Source of the DNA: Chrysomallon squamiferum
Taxonomy: Eukaryota > Mollusca > Gastropoda > Neomphalida > Peltospiridae
DNA: 64,000 nucleotides
NCBI GenBank assembly: GCA_012295275.1
Contig: CM022675.1
Coordinates: 16,109,689 to 16,173,688 of the forward strand
Reading direction: 5' to 3'
The stretch's first letter is position 1; every line of letters starts with the position of its first letter. Positions 26,496 through 39,385 of the stretch are shown piece by piece. Position numbers and translations under genes: made by a program. The notes under the pieces were generated by a model, which did not search any database, had not been told where the DNA came from, and saw nothing but the letters and a program-made list of their open reading frames with translations.

Positions 26496-26930
26496 TTTGT
26501 TAAACTGCTTTTGCTTTCCTCCTCGATAATTAGGACGCACCACGTTTCCGTTACATGAAATGTTTATTATGATTAGAAATATTGTGAGATTGTCATATTT
26601 AACAAAATCTGATAGAAAATATTGTAGCTTGTTTCAGTATTTATATAATTATTAAAATATATAGTTATATATGCATAAATGCTATAATACTGAAACATTC
26701 AGATAATGTGATATCTGTTGCAGTGTTGGCAGTTTTCAGTGTTTGACTTTTTTTATTTTCCCCGACGATATTGATTCGGTAATAAGGTTATTTATTTATT
26801 TATTTATTTATTTATTAATACTACTGCTATTATTTGTTATCGTTCCCCTTGAACTAAATTTTTGATAAACTGTCTAAGTTTCTGAATGTCGGTTAAAAAG
26901 AAAAGAAATATTTATTTTATTTTATTTTAT

Positions 26931-26962
<32 letters not shown>

Positions 26963-27164
26963 AATAATTATTATTATTATTATTTTTAATTTACAGGTTT
27001 TTTTTTATTTTATTTATTTATTATTATTTTTATATATATAGATATTATATGTTGCTAACTTTAATAATGTTTAGATTATACCTAACTAGATTGGTGAAAT
27101 GGGAAATATCAGTTTACAGTGTGTTAGTGCCACCAAATGTGGTTTCCCTTTGAAGAGTACTTAA
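26496..27164. promoter_or_regulatory. Bidirectional promoter region, SEM1 / NEMP
   Basis: A 669-bp spacer between two divergent start codons. It holds (TTTA)n at about 26789-26817, (TTTTA)n at about 26913-26951 and ATT repeats. The NEMP ATG is preceded directly by an in-frame TAA. No TATA box is evident. Shared promoter function is inferred from the arrangement. Confidence 0.4.
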
Positions 27165-27756
27165 ATGGCGGCGAACTTGATTTGGTTTCATTTCTTGGTT
27201 TTCATAGGATTGTTTTGTCTGCTTTTTAGAGTTTTAAACTGCACCGACACAGATGTCACTGGAATTTTAGATGACTGCAAACGTTCTAAAGACTGTAAGT
27301 TTATCATAGTGTAAACTGTATAATTTTTAATTTAGTGATCTTTGGTATCGAAAATAAACTTTTCAACTGCTAGTTCTGAGTTCAACTTTCAAGTAGTACT
27401 TGTTCTACTTCTAGTATTTAGAATCGAAACTTTTAAAATATACTGCAGAAAAAAAAGCAGAAAAGCAGAAAGAAATATACTGTTATCAGTAATGCAATAT
27501 TGCTGTGAAGGTTTATATCGCTGAAAACTAGTATATTATAATTAATTTTATATACAATTCGGTTAAGCTTCAACTTAACGTCTTGACTTAAGGGAATGTA
27601 TTCATGCTTTATATATTAACACAAATGCTAAACCTGTCAGTGTTAATTAATAAACTGAAAAATATATTGTTTGATTAACATATTTTAGGTATTAACAAAT
27701 GACAATACCTTAATATTAATAATGATAGTGATACAATTTTCACTTTATGTTAATAA

Positions 27757-27814
<58 letters not shown>

Positions 27815-28657
27815 ATATATATATATATATATTGTTATGATATTAATAAAGATATGTATTATTTTTATGGTATAATAAAATCTTTAAAGATACATATTAT
27901 TTTTTATCTTTATAATAAACAGATTTTTCTTATAAATAAAAAATTACCTCTTTATTATAGTAACACAAAGATTATACACCTTTTTATCATAAACAAAAAA
28001 ACTAAGTTTTTCAGTTTATGATAAAAATTATATAATCTTTTGTACATTTATAATAAAGAGGTAATTTTTTACGAAAGATGGTTGTTGTTCAGGTTTCATT
28101 GTTGGAGAAGGAGGGCTGGAAACCACGCTGAAGGTGAAAGGGAGAGAAGATGGGGAGGATCGACTCATGACGCTGTGTTACCGAGGACAAACCCAGAGAA
28201 ATGTACAGACTGTGGGTCAATCCCAGGGTACACACTAAACATTTGTCACTTACTTATATATATATATCATTAATAATAAATAAATGATAAAATTATCTTT
28301 ATTTCATAAAATTTAAATCAAATATGCTTCATAGTTAGATACAAATATTTCTCCTAAAATCATTCAGTTAATTTGAAAACATACATAAAAAGGAGGTATA
28401 ATAATAGAATTTTGTGGGTCATTGAAATGGCTGTATGTAGACTTTGTATTAAATATACTGCAAACAATTTTAGTTTAAAGATATTTTAATATTTAGTATG
28501 ATAACAAAATAATCAATTTCTCTGTTAAAATTATAATTGATAAATATAGCAAGATTGGCAATTTTAATATATTATATGCTTTTTCTTTTAATATTTAAAA
28601 TATATGTATATTATTATATATATTATTATTCTTCATCTTCTTCTTCTTCTTCTTCTT

Positions 28658-28729
<72 letters not shown>

Positions 28730-31700
28730 GGACGGTTGCAGAGGTTGCCATATATAGATTGTGTTACAGTTGTTAATTATTACTTTCAAATCTAGGTGGT
28801 GATTAAACCATCTTCAGATGACCAGAAGTTGGAGTTTTATTTTGGAAAGAACTTGTCCAGTGTTCAGGAATATTATTCTTCTCACATGTTCAACATGTTT
28901 GGCTGGTTTTCTGTAAAACAAGGATTTTCCTTTGATCCGTTTAATGTGAGCTGTCTCGGAATTGTGTCCAATAACAGATACACAGTGTCCTTCAAAATCC
29001 GAAGTAAGATGTTTTTATAACACATCAGTGAAACTGTTTTTTTTAAACATTACACTGAGATTGTAATAAAAAAAAAAAAAAAAGAAAGAAAGAAATCACA
29101 CGAAAAAAAATAGTTAATATACAATGTAAAAACTGAAAGGAAAAATTGAAAAATGTTTCTTTGAAATTTGTTGATTAAAAAAGACTTATAAATAATAAAA
29201 TTAAAAGTATGGGTATCTGTTAAAATGATGATTTAATTTAGAAACAGACCATCCCTTATCAAAGATCCTTTAAAAATAAAAGTGATTTGAAAGATTTTCA
29301 CATTTTTGAAATAAAAGTCTCATTTATATTTCGTACATAACTTATACATGTTGCCTGAAGATAATTATATACAATATTTTAAATGTTTTTGTGTGTTGTA
29401 CTATAACTGTTTCAGGAGCTTTTTAAAATGTGTTTGTTTTGTTTTCTTTTGTTGGATCTAGTAACTTTAGATATCAGATATTTAAACTGTTTGTTATATT
29501 GGATACTCCAAATATTTAATTATTATAATTGTCATTTAATTGTTTAAATATTAGTAATTTGTATGTTACAAGTTTTAACAGTCTGGGATTCACTTTTATT
29601 TTTTATTTTTTTGTTGTTTTGTTTTCAGACCCGGAGCTGTGGTATGTGTTTTGTGTTGTCGTAGGAATCATCATCTTTTTCTGGGCTGATTCATGGAGCA
29701 AGTAAGTTTTATATAAATCATTTGAAAGTAACTTTCTATTATCTTTGTTTTCTACTGTGTTTGTTTTCTAATATCTTTGTTTTCTACTATCTTTGTTTTT
29801 ATTTGTTTGTTTTCTATTGTGTTTGTTTTCTACTATCTTTGTTTTCTATTGTTTGTTTTCTGTACTATCTTTGTTTTCTATTCTTTGTTTTATTGTTTGT
29901 TTTCTACTATTTTTGTTTTCTACTGTCTTTGTTTTCTACTGTCTTTGTTTTGTATTATCTTTATTTTCTACTAGTTTTGTGTTCCTGAAGGAAATATTTT
30001 CACACTTGCAGAATAATCACTTTTCAAATTGTGTCGACTGTCTTTATGTATTTTGTATAATTTGGTCAAAATCTTTACCACAAATTGAGGAAAAAACCCC
30101 ATAAATTGTGGAAGTTTAGTAAGTTTATTAAATTTTACATTAACTAACAAATTATGCTGTTTTTCACTTACTAACATAACTCAAGATATTTAAATTCTGT
30201 CAGGAATGGAATTGAAGAACTTTGATAAGCCAGTGTTTTATCAAGTTTTACAGTAAAATGGATGTATGATGTAATTAAAACTGTTTGCTATTTTCAGAAA
30301 CACTGTCCTGCACTACACTACTGGTGTTACTGTTGGAATCCTAGCATCAATTCTTGTAGCTGTGTTCATACTAACCCGCATTTTACCTCAGGTATTTTAA
30401 TAAAGTCTGTGTGTGTGTATGTATGTTATATGTCTGTAAGTATAATCTACAAATAGGTCTTCAACACACACACCCAACATGTACACAGGGACATATGTTA
30501 TAAGTATCTAAGTGTGTAAACATATATGTGTCTGTCTCTCTCTCTTTATCTCTCTCTGTCTGTCTTTCTATCTGTCTGTCTATATACCTCTGTGTGTGTG
30601 TGTGGACCATAATTAAAAGATTCTTGGAATTTGACCTGTAGATCTAAATATTTATTTTTAAATTTTATCTTTCAGACACTTCGTCGAATCACTTGGGTCA
30701 TTGGATTGTTTGGAACATCATTCTTTCTTTACTTGTTAAAAATACTCTACCTCAATCCATGGCAGATGCTCGCAGACTACTGGCCCTACGTCATCGGCTA
30801 CGTGGGCACCTTTGGGCTGCTCAGTTTTGCAGCTGTGTACAGAATGGGTCCAATCGCCAACCCAAGGACGTTAGATCTTGTGCGATGGATGTTACAAGGG
30901 ACATCACTCTGTTTAGTTTATTTTGGGACACAGATTCCTGAGGCTTCAATAGCTATCATCATCATAATGTTGTCAGTTTATAACTTCCCGAAAAAAATTG
31001 CAATCATATGGAGAAGGGTGAGGTAAGATGGAGTTTCAGAATTCGGATTGGGGAAAAAGGAGAACTGCTGTTTTATTATTTTATTTGTTTAATTGTTGAT
31101 GACCTATTATTTTAATTATTTCTTTGCTGTTCTTCAACTTGCCGTCAGTAATTAGTAAATGAAGATTTTTTTTTTTTTTTTTTTTTTTGCATAGTCAGTC
31201 AAATAATCTGAAACTTTTGTTTGTATGTCAATTCATGCAAACAAACATACAAGTCTGAAACATATCACACTCATCATTCAGTTAAATTTAGACAAATCAT
31301 TCATCAGAACTTCAAAAAAATAAATGTTACTTCATATGTAATGTGTATGTGTGTATGTTTGTATCTGTATCTATCTATATATATATACTCTCCTAAAAAA
31401 GACACGCAAAAGTAGATTTTATTGACATTGGGAATATCTATCTAATGGATCAACAGAAAGCAGCAGAATGTTCACATTTTACACACACTTTTGCAGTTCA
31501 TTAATATTGATGGTATTACATTGAAAAGGTTAAAGTTCAAGGTTATAACAATACCGTGTGTGCCCACAATGGGAGTGCAGAACTGCCTGACATCTCCTTC
31601 CCATGGCAGTAACAACATTACGAATTACACCTTGTGGAATGGTGGCCCACTCTGTCTGTAGTAATATCGCCAACTGAGCACGATTCTGTGGCTGTGGTTG

Positions 31701-32933
31701 ATGCTGCCTCAGTCATCTATCCAGCTCATTCCATAAATGCTTTATAGGGTTCAAATTCAGAGATTTTGAGGGCCAGGGCAGGACCTGAGTGTTATTGTTG
31801 TGTAGATAAGCTGTTGTGAGTCTGACTGTATGTGGTCTCGCATTGTCATGCTGGAATACAGCATTACCATTATTCATAATTGGAGTGACATGTGGCTGCA
31901 AAATTTCATCTCAGTAAATCTGTGCCGTTAAGTTGCCTTGGATTTCATCAGGTTGGTCAGTCATCTCTGTGAAATTGCTTAAATCACTACCACTGCCAAA
32001 TCTGTCAGCTTCCTGTATGCAGTTTGCAGCAAACCGTTCAACACAGCGTCTGTAAACTCGACATATTCAATCAACTCAATGAAGCAGAAATCAAGCCTCA
32101 TCATTAAACCAGACAGTTCTCCATCGTAACTGAGGCCAGACTCTGTGCAGTTGGCACCAATGACGTCGTACTCGACGATGTTGTTGAGTCAAAACCACTC
32201 TTCATACAGGCCGTCTGGCTCGAATACCTGCCTCGCGTAAACGATTACGCACTGTCTGAGCCGATATTCTACACAGACCTGGTATTGCTGAAGCAGTAGA
32301 GGTAGCCGTGGTGGTTCTTTCCCGTAGATGAAGTACCCGTATGTAGCAGTCTTGGGCCCTGGTGGTTACACGTGGTCTACATGATCTGGGACGGTTCACG
32401 TGTTGTTTGGTTTTGCTGGGATACCACAATCTCAGGATGGTGGTTGGGGGGATACATGGAACACCACATGGCGTTGTTTCAGGTTCACTCAGTCGTGGCA
32501 TTTGTTTGATGTTGGGTCAGAACAAAAATAACGAACAGAAGTTTTCGAAAGCCTTGCCTTTTTATAACCCTCATATTAAAGTTTCATCTGCCTCATGTGA
32601 ACATGCACTGGTAACGTGGTTTGCATGCGGGGACGTTTTGGCTAATAAACACGATCATAGCCTTTATTTTGTGTTACCTGCTTTTTGGCGACTGTAACAA
32701 AAGCTATACGTTTGAATCACCAAATGTCATTATATTTATAGTGTGATATGTGTCAGTTTACAATAGTTATTTTGTGTTTCTTTTTTGGGAGAGTATATAT
32801 AGGTTGTTAGAAAGATAGAGAGATAGAAAAAGAGACAGGTACATAAATAGACAGATAGGCATACCGATAGATAATACTGTCATTACAAATAATTTTATAT
32901 AAATTTCTTTCTTTTTTTGTTAACTATGTAGAT

Positions 32934-32964
<31 letters not shown>

Positions 32965-35561
32965 TATTTTCTCTTTGTTTTCTCCAGGTACAGACTTTTC
33001 CCGCCCAAAAGGAAACTTCTGACAGAAGAGGAGTATATAGCACAGGGTCAGCTTGAAACTGAAAAAGCTTTAAGACAACTCAGAGAGTTCTGTCGAAGTC
33101 CAGACTGTGATTCATGGAAAATTGTCAGTCGCTTGAAGACACCACAAAGGTATCCAAATTAAACATAACAGTATGTATGTATCTAACTTGATTATAAATG
33201 TAACAATATGCATATGTAAATATCAACATAACAACATAGATATGTAAGTTAAATATAAACATAACATAGATATGTAAGTTAAATATAAATATAACAACAT
33301 TGATATGTAAGTTAAATATAAATATAACATCACAGATATTTAAGTTAAAATAAATTATCATAGATATGTTTCTTTATGGGATGTAAGTTAAATATAAATA
33401 TAACATCATAGAGATGTAAGTTAAATATAAATATAACACCACAGATATTTAAGTTAAATATAAATATAACAACATAGATATGTAAGTTAAATATAAATAT
33501 AACAATATAGGATGTAAGTTAAATATAAATATAACAACATAGGATGAAAGTTAAATATAAATATAACACCACAGATATCTAAGTTAAATATAAATATAAC
33601 AACATAGATATGTAAGTTAAATATAAATATAACAACATAGATATGTAAGTTAAATATAAATATAACAACATAGGACGTAAGTTAAATATAAATATAACAA
33701 TATAGGATGTAAGTTAAATATAAATATAACAACACAGATATGTAAGTTAAATATAAACATAGATATGTAAGTTAAATATAAATGTAACAACATAGATGTG
33801 TAAGTTAAATATAAATATAACAACATAGATATGTAAGTTAAATATAAACATAACAACATAGATATGTAAGTTAAATACAAATATAACAACATAGATATGT
33901 ACGTTAAATATAAACTTAACAACATAGATATGTAAGTTAAATATAAATATAACAACATAGATATGTAAGTTAAATATAAATATAGCAACATAGGATGAAA
34001 GTTAAATATAAATATAACACCACAGATATCTAAGTTAAATATAAACATAACATAGATATGAAAGTTAAATATAAATATAGCAACATAGGATGCAAGTTAA
34101 ATATAAATATAACACCACAGATATCTAAGTTAAATATAAATATAACAACATAGATATGTAAGTTAAATATAAATATAACACCACAGATATGTAAGTTAAA
34201 TATAACAGATATGTAAGTTAAATATAAATGTAACAACATAAATATATAAGTTAAATATAAATGTAACAACATAGATGTGTAAGTTAAATATAAATATAAC
34301 AACATAAATATATAAGTTAAATATAAATATAACAACATTGATATGTAAGTTAAATATAAATATAACACCACAGATATGTAAGTTAAATATAAACATAACA
34401 ACATAGATATGTAAGTTAAATATAAACATAACAACATAGATATGTAAGTTAAATACAAATATAACAACATAGGACGTAAGTTAAATATAAATATAACAAT
34501 ATAGGATGTAAGTTAAATATAAATATAACAACACAGATATGTAAGTTAAATATAAACATAACATAGATATGAAAGTTAAATATAAATATAACATTGATAT
34601 GTAAGTTAAATGTAAATATAACAAGATAGATATGTAAGTTAAATATAAATATAACACCACAGATATGTAAGTTAAATATAAACATAACATAGATATGTAA
34701 GTTAAACATAAATATAACAACATGGATATGTAAGTTAAATATAACATAGATATGTAAGTAAAATGTAAATATAACAACATAGGATATAAGTTAAATATAA
34801 ATATAACAATATAGGATGTAAGTTAAATATAAATATAACAACATAGATATGTAAGTTAAATATAAATATAAGAACATAGGTATGTAAGTTAAATATAAAT
34901 ATAACAACATAGGATGTAAGTTAAATATAAATATAACAACATAGATATGTAAGTTAAATATAAATATAACAGATATGTAAGTTAAATATTGACATAACAA
35001 TATAGGATGTAAGTGAAATATAAATATAACAACATAGATATGTAAGTTAAATATAAATATAACAATATATATGTTTGTAAAATGAATATAGAAATCTGCT
35101 GACGTAACTGAGAAAGATATAAGCATTATCTGTGTGTATACATGTAGCTATGTATAGCAGTTGATTTAATCATAATCTGCTAGTGGCATATGTAAGTAAT
35201 ATCTATATAATACTGATTATTACATATATGTATATGTGTGTGTGCATGTGTGTGTATGTGTATCTGTGTCTATGTCTTTATAAATATATAGATGTTACTT
35301 ACATGCCACTAGCAGCTTATGATTATATTAACTGCTATACATGTGTACAAGGTACAGTTCCTGTGGTTGTTATTAAATATAAAATTATGAACTTGTTTCA
35401 GGTTTGCTAGTTTTATAGGAGGAGAATATCATGTTTCTGATGAAGAGTTTATAGAGTACGACTCATTTCCTGACACTAATCGATCAGCAAATAATGTTGA
35501 TGATGATGATGATGATGATAATGATGATGATGATGATGAATTGGAATTAAGACTATCATAG
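27165..35561 (+). CDS. NEMP1: NEMP1/TMEM194-type nuclear envelope integral membrane protein
   Basis: Eight exons: 27165-27294, 28093-28211, 28796-29003, 29629-29701, 30298-30391, 30676-31022, 32988-33149, 35402-35561 (stop TAG). Total 1293 nt, about 430 aa (human NEMP1 444 aa). It is an inner nuclear membrane protein important for nuclear-envelope stiffness and fertility in animals. Visible: a signal peptide (residues about 1-27, FLVFIGLFCLLF); a lumenal domain; about five membrane segments starting at residue 155 (WYVFCVVVGIIIFFW), including the family block VLHYTTGVTVGILASILV and the MGPIANPRT loop. The cytosolic/nucleoplasmic tail has LLTEEEYIAQGQLETEKAL, WKIVSRLKTPQRFASFIGG and VSDEEF, all typical of NEMP. 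It ends in an Asp run encoded by a GAT microsatellite. The exon 2 donor is non-ideal: the better-looking site one codon boundary later would give a stop, so I chose CAGACT/GTGGGT at 28212. The start follows an in-frame stop. Confidence 0.9.
27757..28072. repeat. (AT)n tract plus near-perfect inverted repeat upstream of NEMP exon 2
   Basis: An (AT)n tract runs from about 27757 to 27832. At 27938-28003 and 28006-28072 two arms of about 65 bases are reverse complements of each other with only a few mismatches: the left arm starts AAAAAATTACCTCTTTATTA and the right arm ends with its complement. The loop is a handful of bases. This could be a small MITE-like element or a fold-back. It ends about 20 bases before the exon 2 acceptor. 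Confidence 0.7.
28626..28730. repeat. Compound microsatellite (CTT)n(ATT)n
   Basis: About 17 CTT/TTC triplets followed by about 14 ATT triplets in NEMP intron 2, ending about 65 bases before exon 3. It makes long open frames that are not genes. Confidence 0.9.
29722..29975 (+). repeat. Tandem repeat of about 20 bp in NEMP intron 4
   Basis: About a dozen degenerate units of TTTGTTTTCTACTATC type, beginning a few dozen bases after the exon 4 donor. Pyrimidine- and T-rich; open in several frames but not coding. Confidence 0.8.
31386..32797 (-). mobile_element. Tc1/mariner-type transposon, inactive, in NEMP intron 6
   Basis: About 1.4 kb bounded by inverted ends. The left end reads TATATACTCTCCTAAAAAAG and the right end, reverse-complemented, TATATACTCTCCCAAAAAAG, with TA dinucleotides at the outer edge as expected for Tc1 insertions. 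The interior encodes a Tc1 transposase on the minus strand (see the pseudogene entry). It is inserted opposite to the host gene's direction of transcription. Confidence 0.85.
31713..32501 (-). pseudogene. Tc1-type transposase pseudogene
   Basis: The N-terminal paired-like/HTH part starts MPRLSEPE and contains RPRVTTRAQD and SAQTVRNRLREAGIRARRP. The middle has the first catalytic Asp in a FNDEA context followed by a stop. The C-terminal part has FQHDNARPH (second Asp) and SLNLNPIKHLWNELDR, where the usual catalytic acidic residue of NPIEHLW is Lys. In-frame stops, an apparent internal deletion near the N-terminus and the lost catalytic residue make it dead. Confidence 0.85.
32935..32965 (+). 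repeat. (GATA)n microsatellite before NEMP exon 7
   Basis: About seven GATA units ending about 20 bases before the exon 7 acceptor (start 32988). Confidence 0.85.
33155..35070 (+). repeat. 1.9-kb minisatellite, unit about 31-33 bp, NEMP intron 7
   Basis: Some 55-60 tandem units close to AGATATGTAAGTTAAATATA followed by AATATAACAACAT, with shorter and variant units (ACACCACAGATATCT, ACATAGGATGT). The array begins within a few bases of the exon 7 donor and fills most of the intron. Nearly every unit contains GTAAGT, the consensus 5' splice motif. On the minus strand it gives long open frames that are artefacts of the repeat. Confidence 0.95.
35139..35349. repeat. Long inverted repeat (about 62-70-bp arms) with a GT-rich loop, upstream of NEMP exon 8
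   Basis: The left arm, about 35139-35209, and the right arm, about 35286-35349, are reverse complements apart from a few mismatches (for example GCTAGTGGCAT against ATGCCACTAGC; TATAGCAGTT against AACTGCTATA). The 75-base loop is TG/TA-rich. It ends about 50 bases before the exon 8 acceptor. A MITE-like or fold-back element is likely. Confidence 0.75.
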
Positions 35562-37062
35562 CTTTGACAGAAGTAACAGAAGTTAGCTCTTTTTATCACT
35601 GACAACAAATTTAACAAACTTGTGATAAATTTGAAAGTGCAAATATGTGAAAGGTTTTAAAAACGTATTTAATTATTTAATCTGATGAAAAAGAAAAAAG
35701 ATTATTTTCTTCTGTTCAGTTTTATTTTTCATTATCAAGGTTATTATAAATGTAGTCAGCCCACCTTATCTGCAGTTCAGCATGCATGGTTTTAAAATAT
35801 TTGAAGAAATTACCATACAGTGAATGTATTCTTAAAAGCATCCATTATGTCAAAATACTGTATCCACTATAATTTACATGGGTTTCAGCAGTTCTTGGTA
35901 GTATCTGTAATTGGGGTTTCAAGTTATTAATAAGTAAAATTATATTATTTTATATAAGTACACTGAGCATCTCTGGTTTTGAGATATCTCCAGTAGTCCT
36001 AGAATCAGAAATAACAGATCTGTAAAATCTCTGTAGGGAAGAAAATTTGCCTTTATGAATTATTTTTCCTTTAGGTTTTAATTTACTTGGTTTTGTTTAG
36101 AAAAAAAAGCACAATATTTAAAAGTTAACATGAAATTTATACAATTTTTCTCCTGTTTTATAAATTTTTTTTTTTTTAAATCCCATAAAATGGATTCTTA
36201 TTAAAAGAAAATACAATTACTGTTAGTCAGATTCAAGACAACCATTTCTTTTAAAGGAAGTCAAAAGAAAAATACCAAAAACAGATTTAAATAAGCTACA
36301 GCTACTAATGTGTGTAAAAAGATAGATTTTTGAAAGAGGAAGATTTTAATGTTTACTGTTTTGCGTACACAGTTTTGGTGCATTTTAAGTCAGCATAAAT
36401 CTAATCTTTTCATTACCATCTGTGCATATTTATCTTTTGAGAAAATTGTAGTTATATCCATTTAAACCAATGTAGACTGAATGTTACCTTTTTGAAGTAT
36501 CAAGCAATGATCAAATTGTTTTTATTAATATGTATTTGTATATAATTGATGCTTATAGTCCCAAAAAATTAACTCAAACAGTTTTTATTTTGGGTATTGC
36601 AAATTTTATTATAATATAAACTTTTTATGCAGGGTAGCTGCAACAATATGGTGCCCAGAACAAATTTATCTTCTTGTTTTGTAATAAAAAATTTCTTTGT
36701 TAAACTCTTGAAAGTGGTTAATCTGGAGAGAAAATTTTAAATTTAGTAGTTTTCTCTTTTTACTGTATATCATCGTCTTAGCAGAAATTTGTTTTATTTA
36801 ACAGATTTTATGTTCAGAAATCAGTTTTTATGAAAAATTGTTTTTTCACAATTAAGCTTTAATTAAAAAGTGAAAAAAGAAAATTTCAGTCATTCCATAT
36901 TTCAGATAACCTATTTCCTCATTATTGGTATTGTTGTTGTTACAATTAGTTGTAGCAATGTCAGTAATAGATACATCGATTTTAATTATTGGATTGGCTA
37001 TGGGTTGTAAGATTTGAGCTACCCAGTTATAAACATCTGCTGCATTATTTGTCTGTGTTTGC

Positions 37063-37094
<32 letters not shown>

Positions 37095-37172
37095 TTGAAA
37101 GTGATCTAATGCCTAGTAATGGTGACCATAAATTTGCTTGCCCTAAAAGTCTTCTTAAATAACCTGAATGCA

Positions 37173-37245
<73 letters not shown>

Positions 37246-39385
37246 ATGCTAAGATAGATACAAATTAACATGAATGTTTTTATGTGCACTGATTCCAGAA
37301 TAACCTCAGATTAAAGAATGTTTCTAACTGGTGCTAATCAGGTAGACATGTTGAGTGAATAAATAACCTCCACTAAATTCTAACTTTTCATTTAACTTTG
37401 TTCAGTTTAGTGCTAGTAAATTTTATGCCTTCACTAGATGTGAGTATGCGTGTGAGAAAGATGTGTAGCAGTATACAAGTACAAAAGATTGTTTTATACT
37501 CAACTCAGGCTGTTACAGTTTCCTTTACTGAATATGTTACAAATGTCATCTTCAGTGAACTATTTTATGTTGTGAAAGAAGTATTTTGGTAATGAATAGG
37601 ATATTATTTTTGTACTTTAAATTTTTGCTACATCTGAAGGATTTAGTCAATATTTTTTTTAAATGTTTCTGTTTTAGACAAAAAAAAAAATTATAAGAAT
37701 TTTGTTAATTAAAATACTGATATTCTCAGCTAAAGCAGTATTTATTAAAATGTTTCATTACTATTAACATCTGTGCATATTTAACTTTCAGAAAAACAAT
37801 GCAGAACTGAATGTTGTGTTTGTGTTCTTACTTTTCTAATTATCTAGTATTCAAAATTACTTTCTCAGTTTCTCATTGTCCTTTGTGAGTGAGTTTAGTG
37901 TTTTGTATCTTTGTAATTTGTTATATCTGCATCCATTTCTTCGTTAATTCAGTACAGAGCAATCTGTTTCAGCCACAACTGAGCAACATAATCACACAAA
38001 ACAATATATCAGTTGAGAAATTTTCTGCAATGAATTTGATGTTTTGATCATCACTTGCATATATACAGACAGACAAACAGACAGATGAAGAGAGATATTT
38101 TATCGTAATGCAGCTGCATGAAGGGTTGCAGCTATTTGTATTTTTAGTTCTAATTATTAAATGAGAAGTTTATAATTCCTACTACAAGTCTGAATAATTT
38201 TAATACAGTATTTTAGAATGCTAAGTAACTGCCAAATTCTTCTTTTCTATTGTAAGGGGGGGGGGATTCTTATTAAATTTATTTATAAAACAAAACTTTC
38301 AAAAATGTTGACTACATCCTGCATGAAAATATTGTTTCATTTTTTAATTTTTTATTACATGTACAACTATATTTTTTGTTTGTTTGTTTCTGTGAATACG
38401 TAAAACAGATAAATACAACATTTGGCAGATTTCAAAATTACATTTTAAATATTTCCATTTTGCACTACTTACAAATTGATTTTTTATTAATTTATTTATT
38501 TTTTATTTTGTTTTATTAATTAAACCTAAGGAGAAGCTATATATTGTTCATGTGCTTTATAAGTCAAATAAATATGTGTATGCATTTTTCAATAAAACTG
38601 ATTTATATTTTTATAAACACTGTTTGTTTATGATGTGGATGTGTTCATTCTGATGAAGTCCAAATATAAACTCTTAATTTTAGCTTTTATCTTTAAAAGT
38701 GAGAAATAATTTCTAAATAATGATTAAATAAATGTTTTCCTATTATACAATGTTTACAGTTACTACCATTTGCAACATTAAAGTTTAATTTTGTTTACAT
38801 TCAAATTATTGTTTTCAGAGAGTTCCCTGCAAAATAGTAAAGAAGAACAACAAAAACTTTAACTAATTCATGGTAACTCAAGAAAGATACCATTTTTAAT
38901 TTTATGTATTTAAAAAAATGTTAAGTTTATTATTTTTCATAAAAAGAAGTCACACATCAGAGAGAACACTTTTATTTTTATTATTTTTTTAAATTTATTT
39001 ATTTATTTATTTTTAATTCTTCATTTCTAACTAACAAAAATAAAACCTAATTGTCAAGTCACAAGACTTCATGTTTCTGTACAAACAAACAAACCTATTT
39101 CTACACATTTTTCACTTTTAACATTATTTTTTAATTTTATGAGTTCAATGTCCACCTTTGTTTACTGTTCAGGAAAATAAAACAACAATGATAAAAAAAA
39201 AATTCTATCTTTTTATATGCCACATTTTTATACTTATTACCAACTTAGTTTAGTTTAAAAATAATTTAAGTTTACATTTTCATGTTCCATTAATTAAAAC
39301 TTGATTAGCATAAGAATAATGAATGTGTATTTTATAAAAAGTAATACTGACCCTGCTTTATTGGTTATGATTTTTAGGCTCTCCA
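35562..39385. other. NEMP 3' flank and intergenic sequence
   Basis: AT-rich, no gene supported. A first plus-strand AATAAA, which could end the NEMP transcript, is at 36683-36688; later candidates are near 38565 and 38592. It contains (AT)n at about 37066-37083 and a (TG)n tract at about 37172-37242. Confidence 0.45.
37172..37242. repeat. (TG)n microsatellite
   Basis: An almost uninterrupted run of about 35 TG units in intergenic sequence. Confidence 0.95.

Noticed and set aside
28537..28795. Poly-Ser/Tyr and poly-Asn/Lys open frames
   Set aside because: Translation of the (CTT)n(ATT)n microsatellite in NEMP intron 2.
33125..35126. Long minus-strand open frames with FIFNLHIYVV / YLYLTYISML repeats
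   Set aside because: They are translations of the intron 7 minisatellite; no start context, splice support or family similarity.
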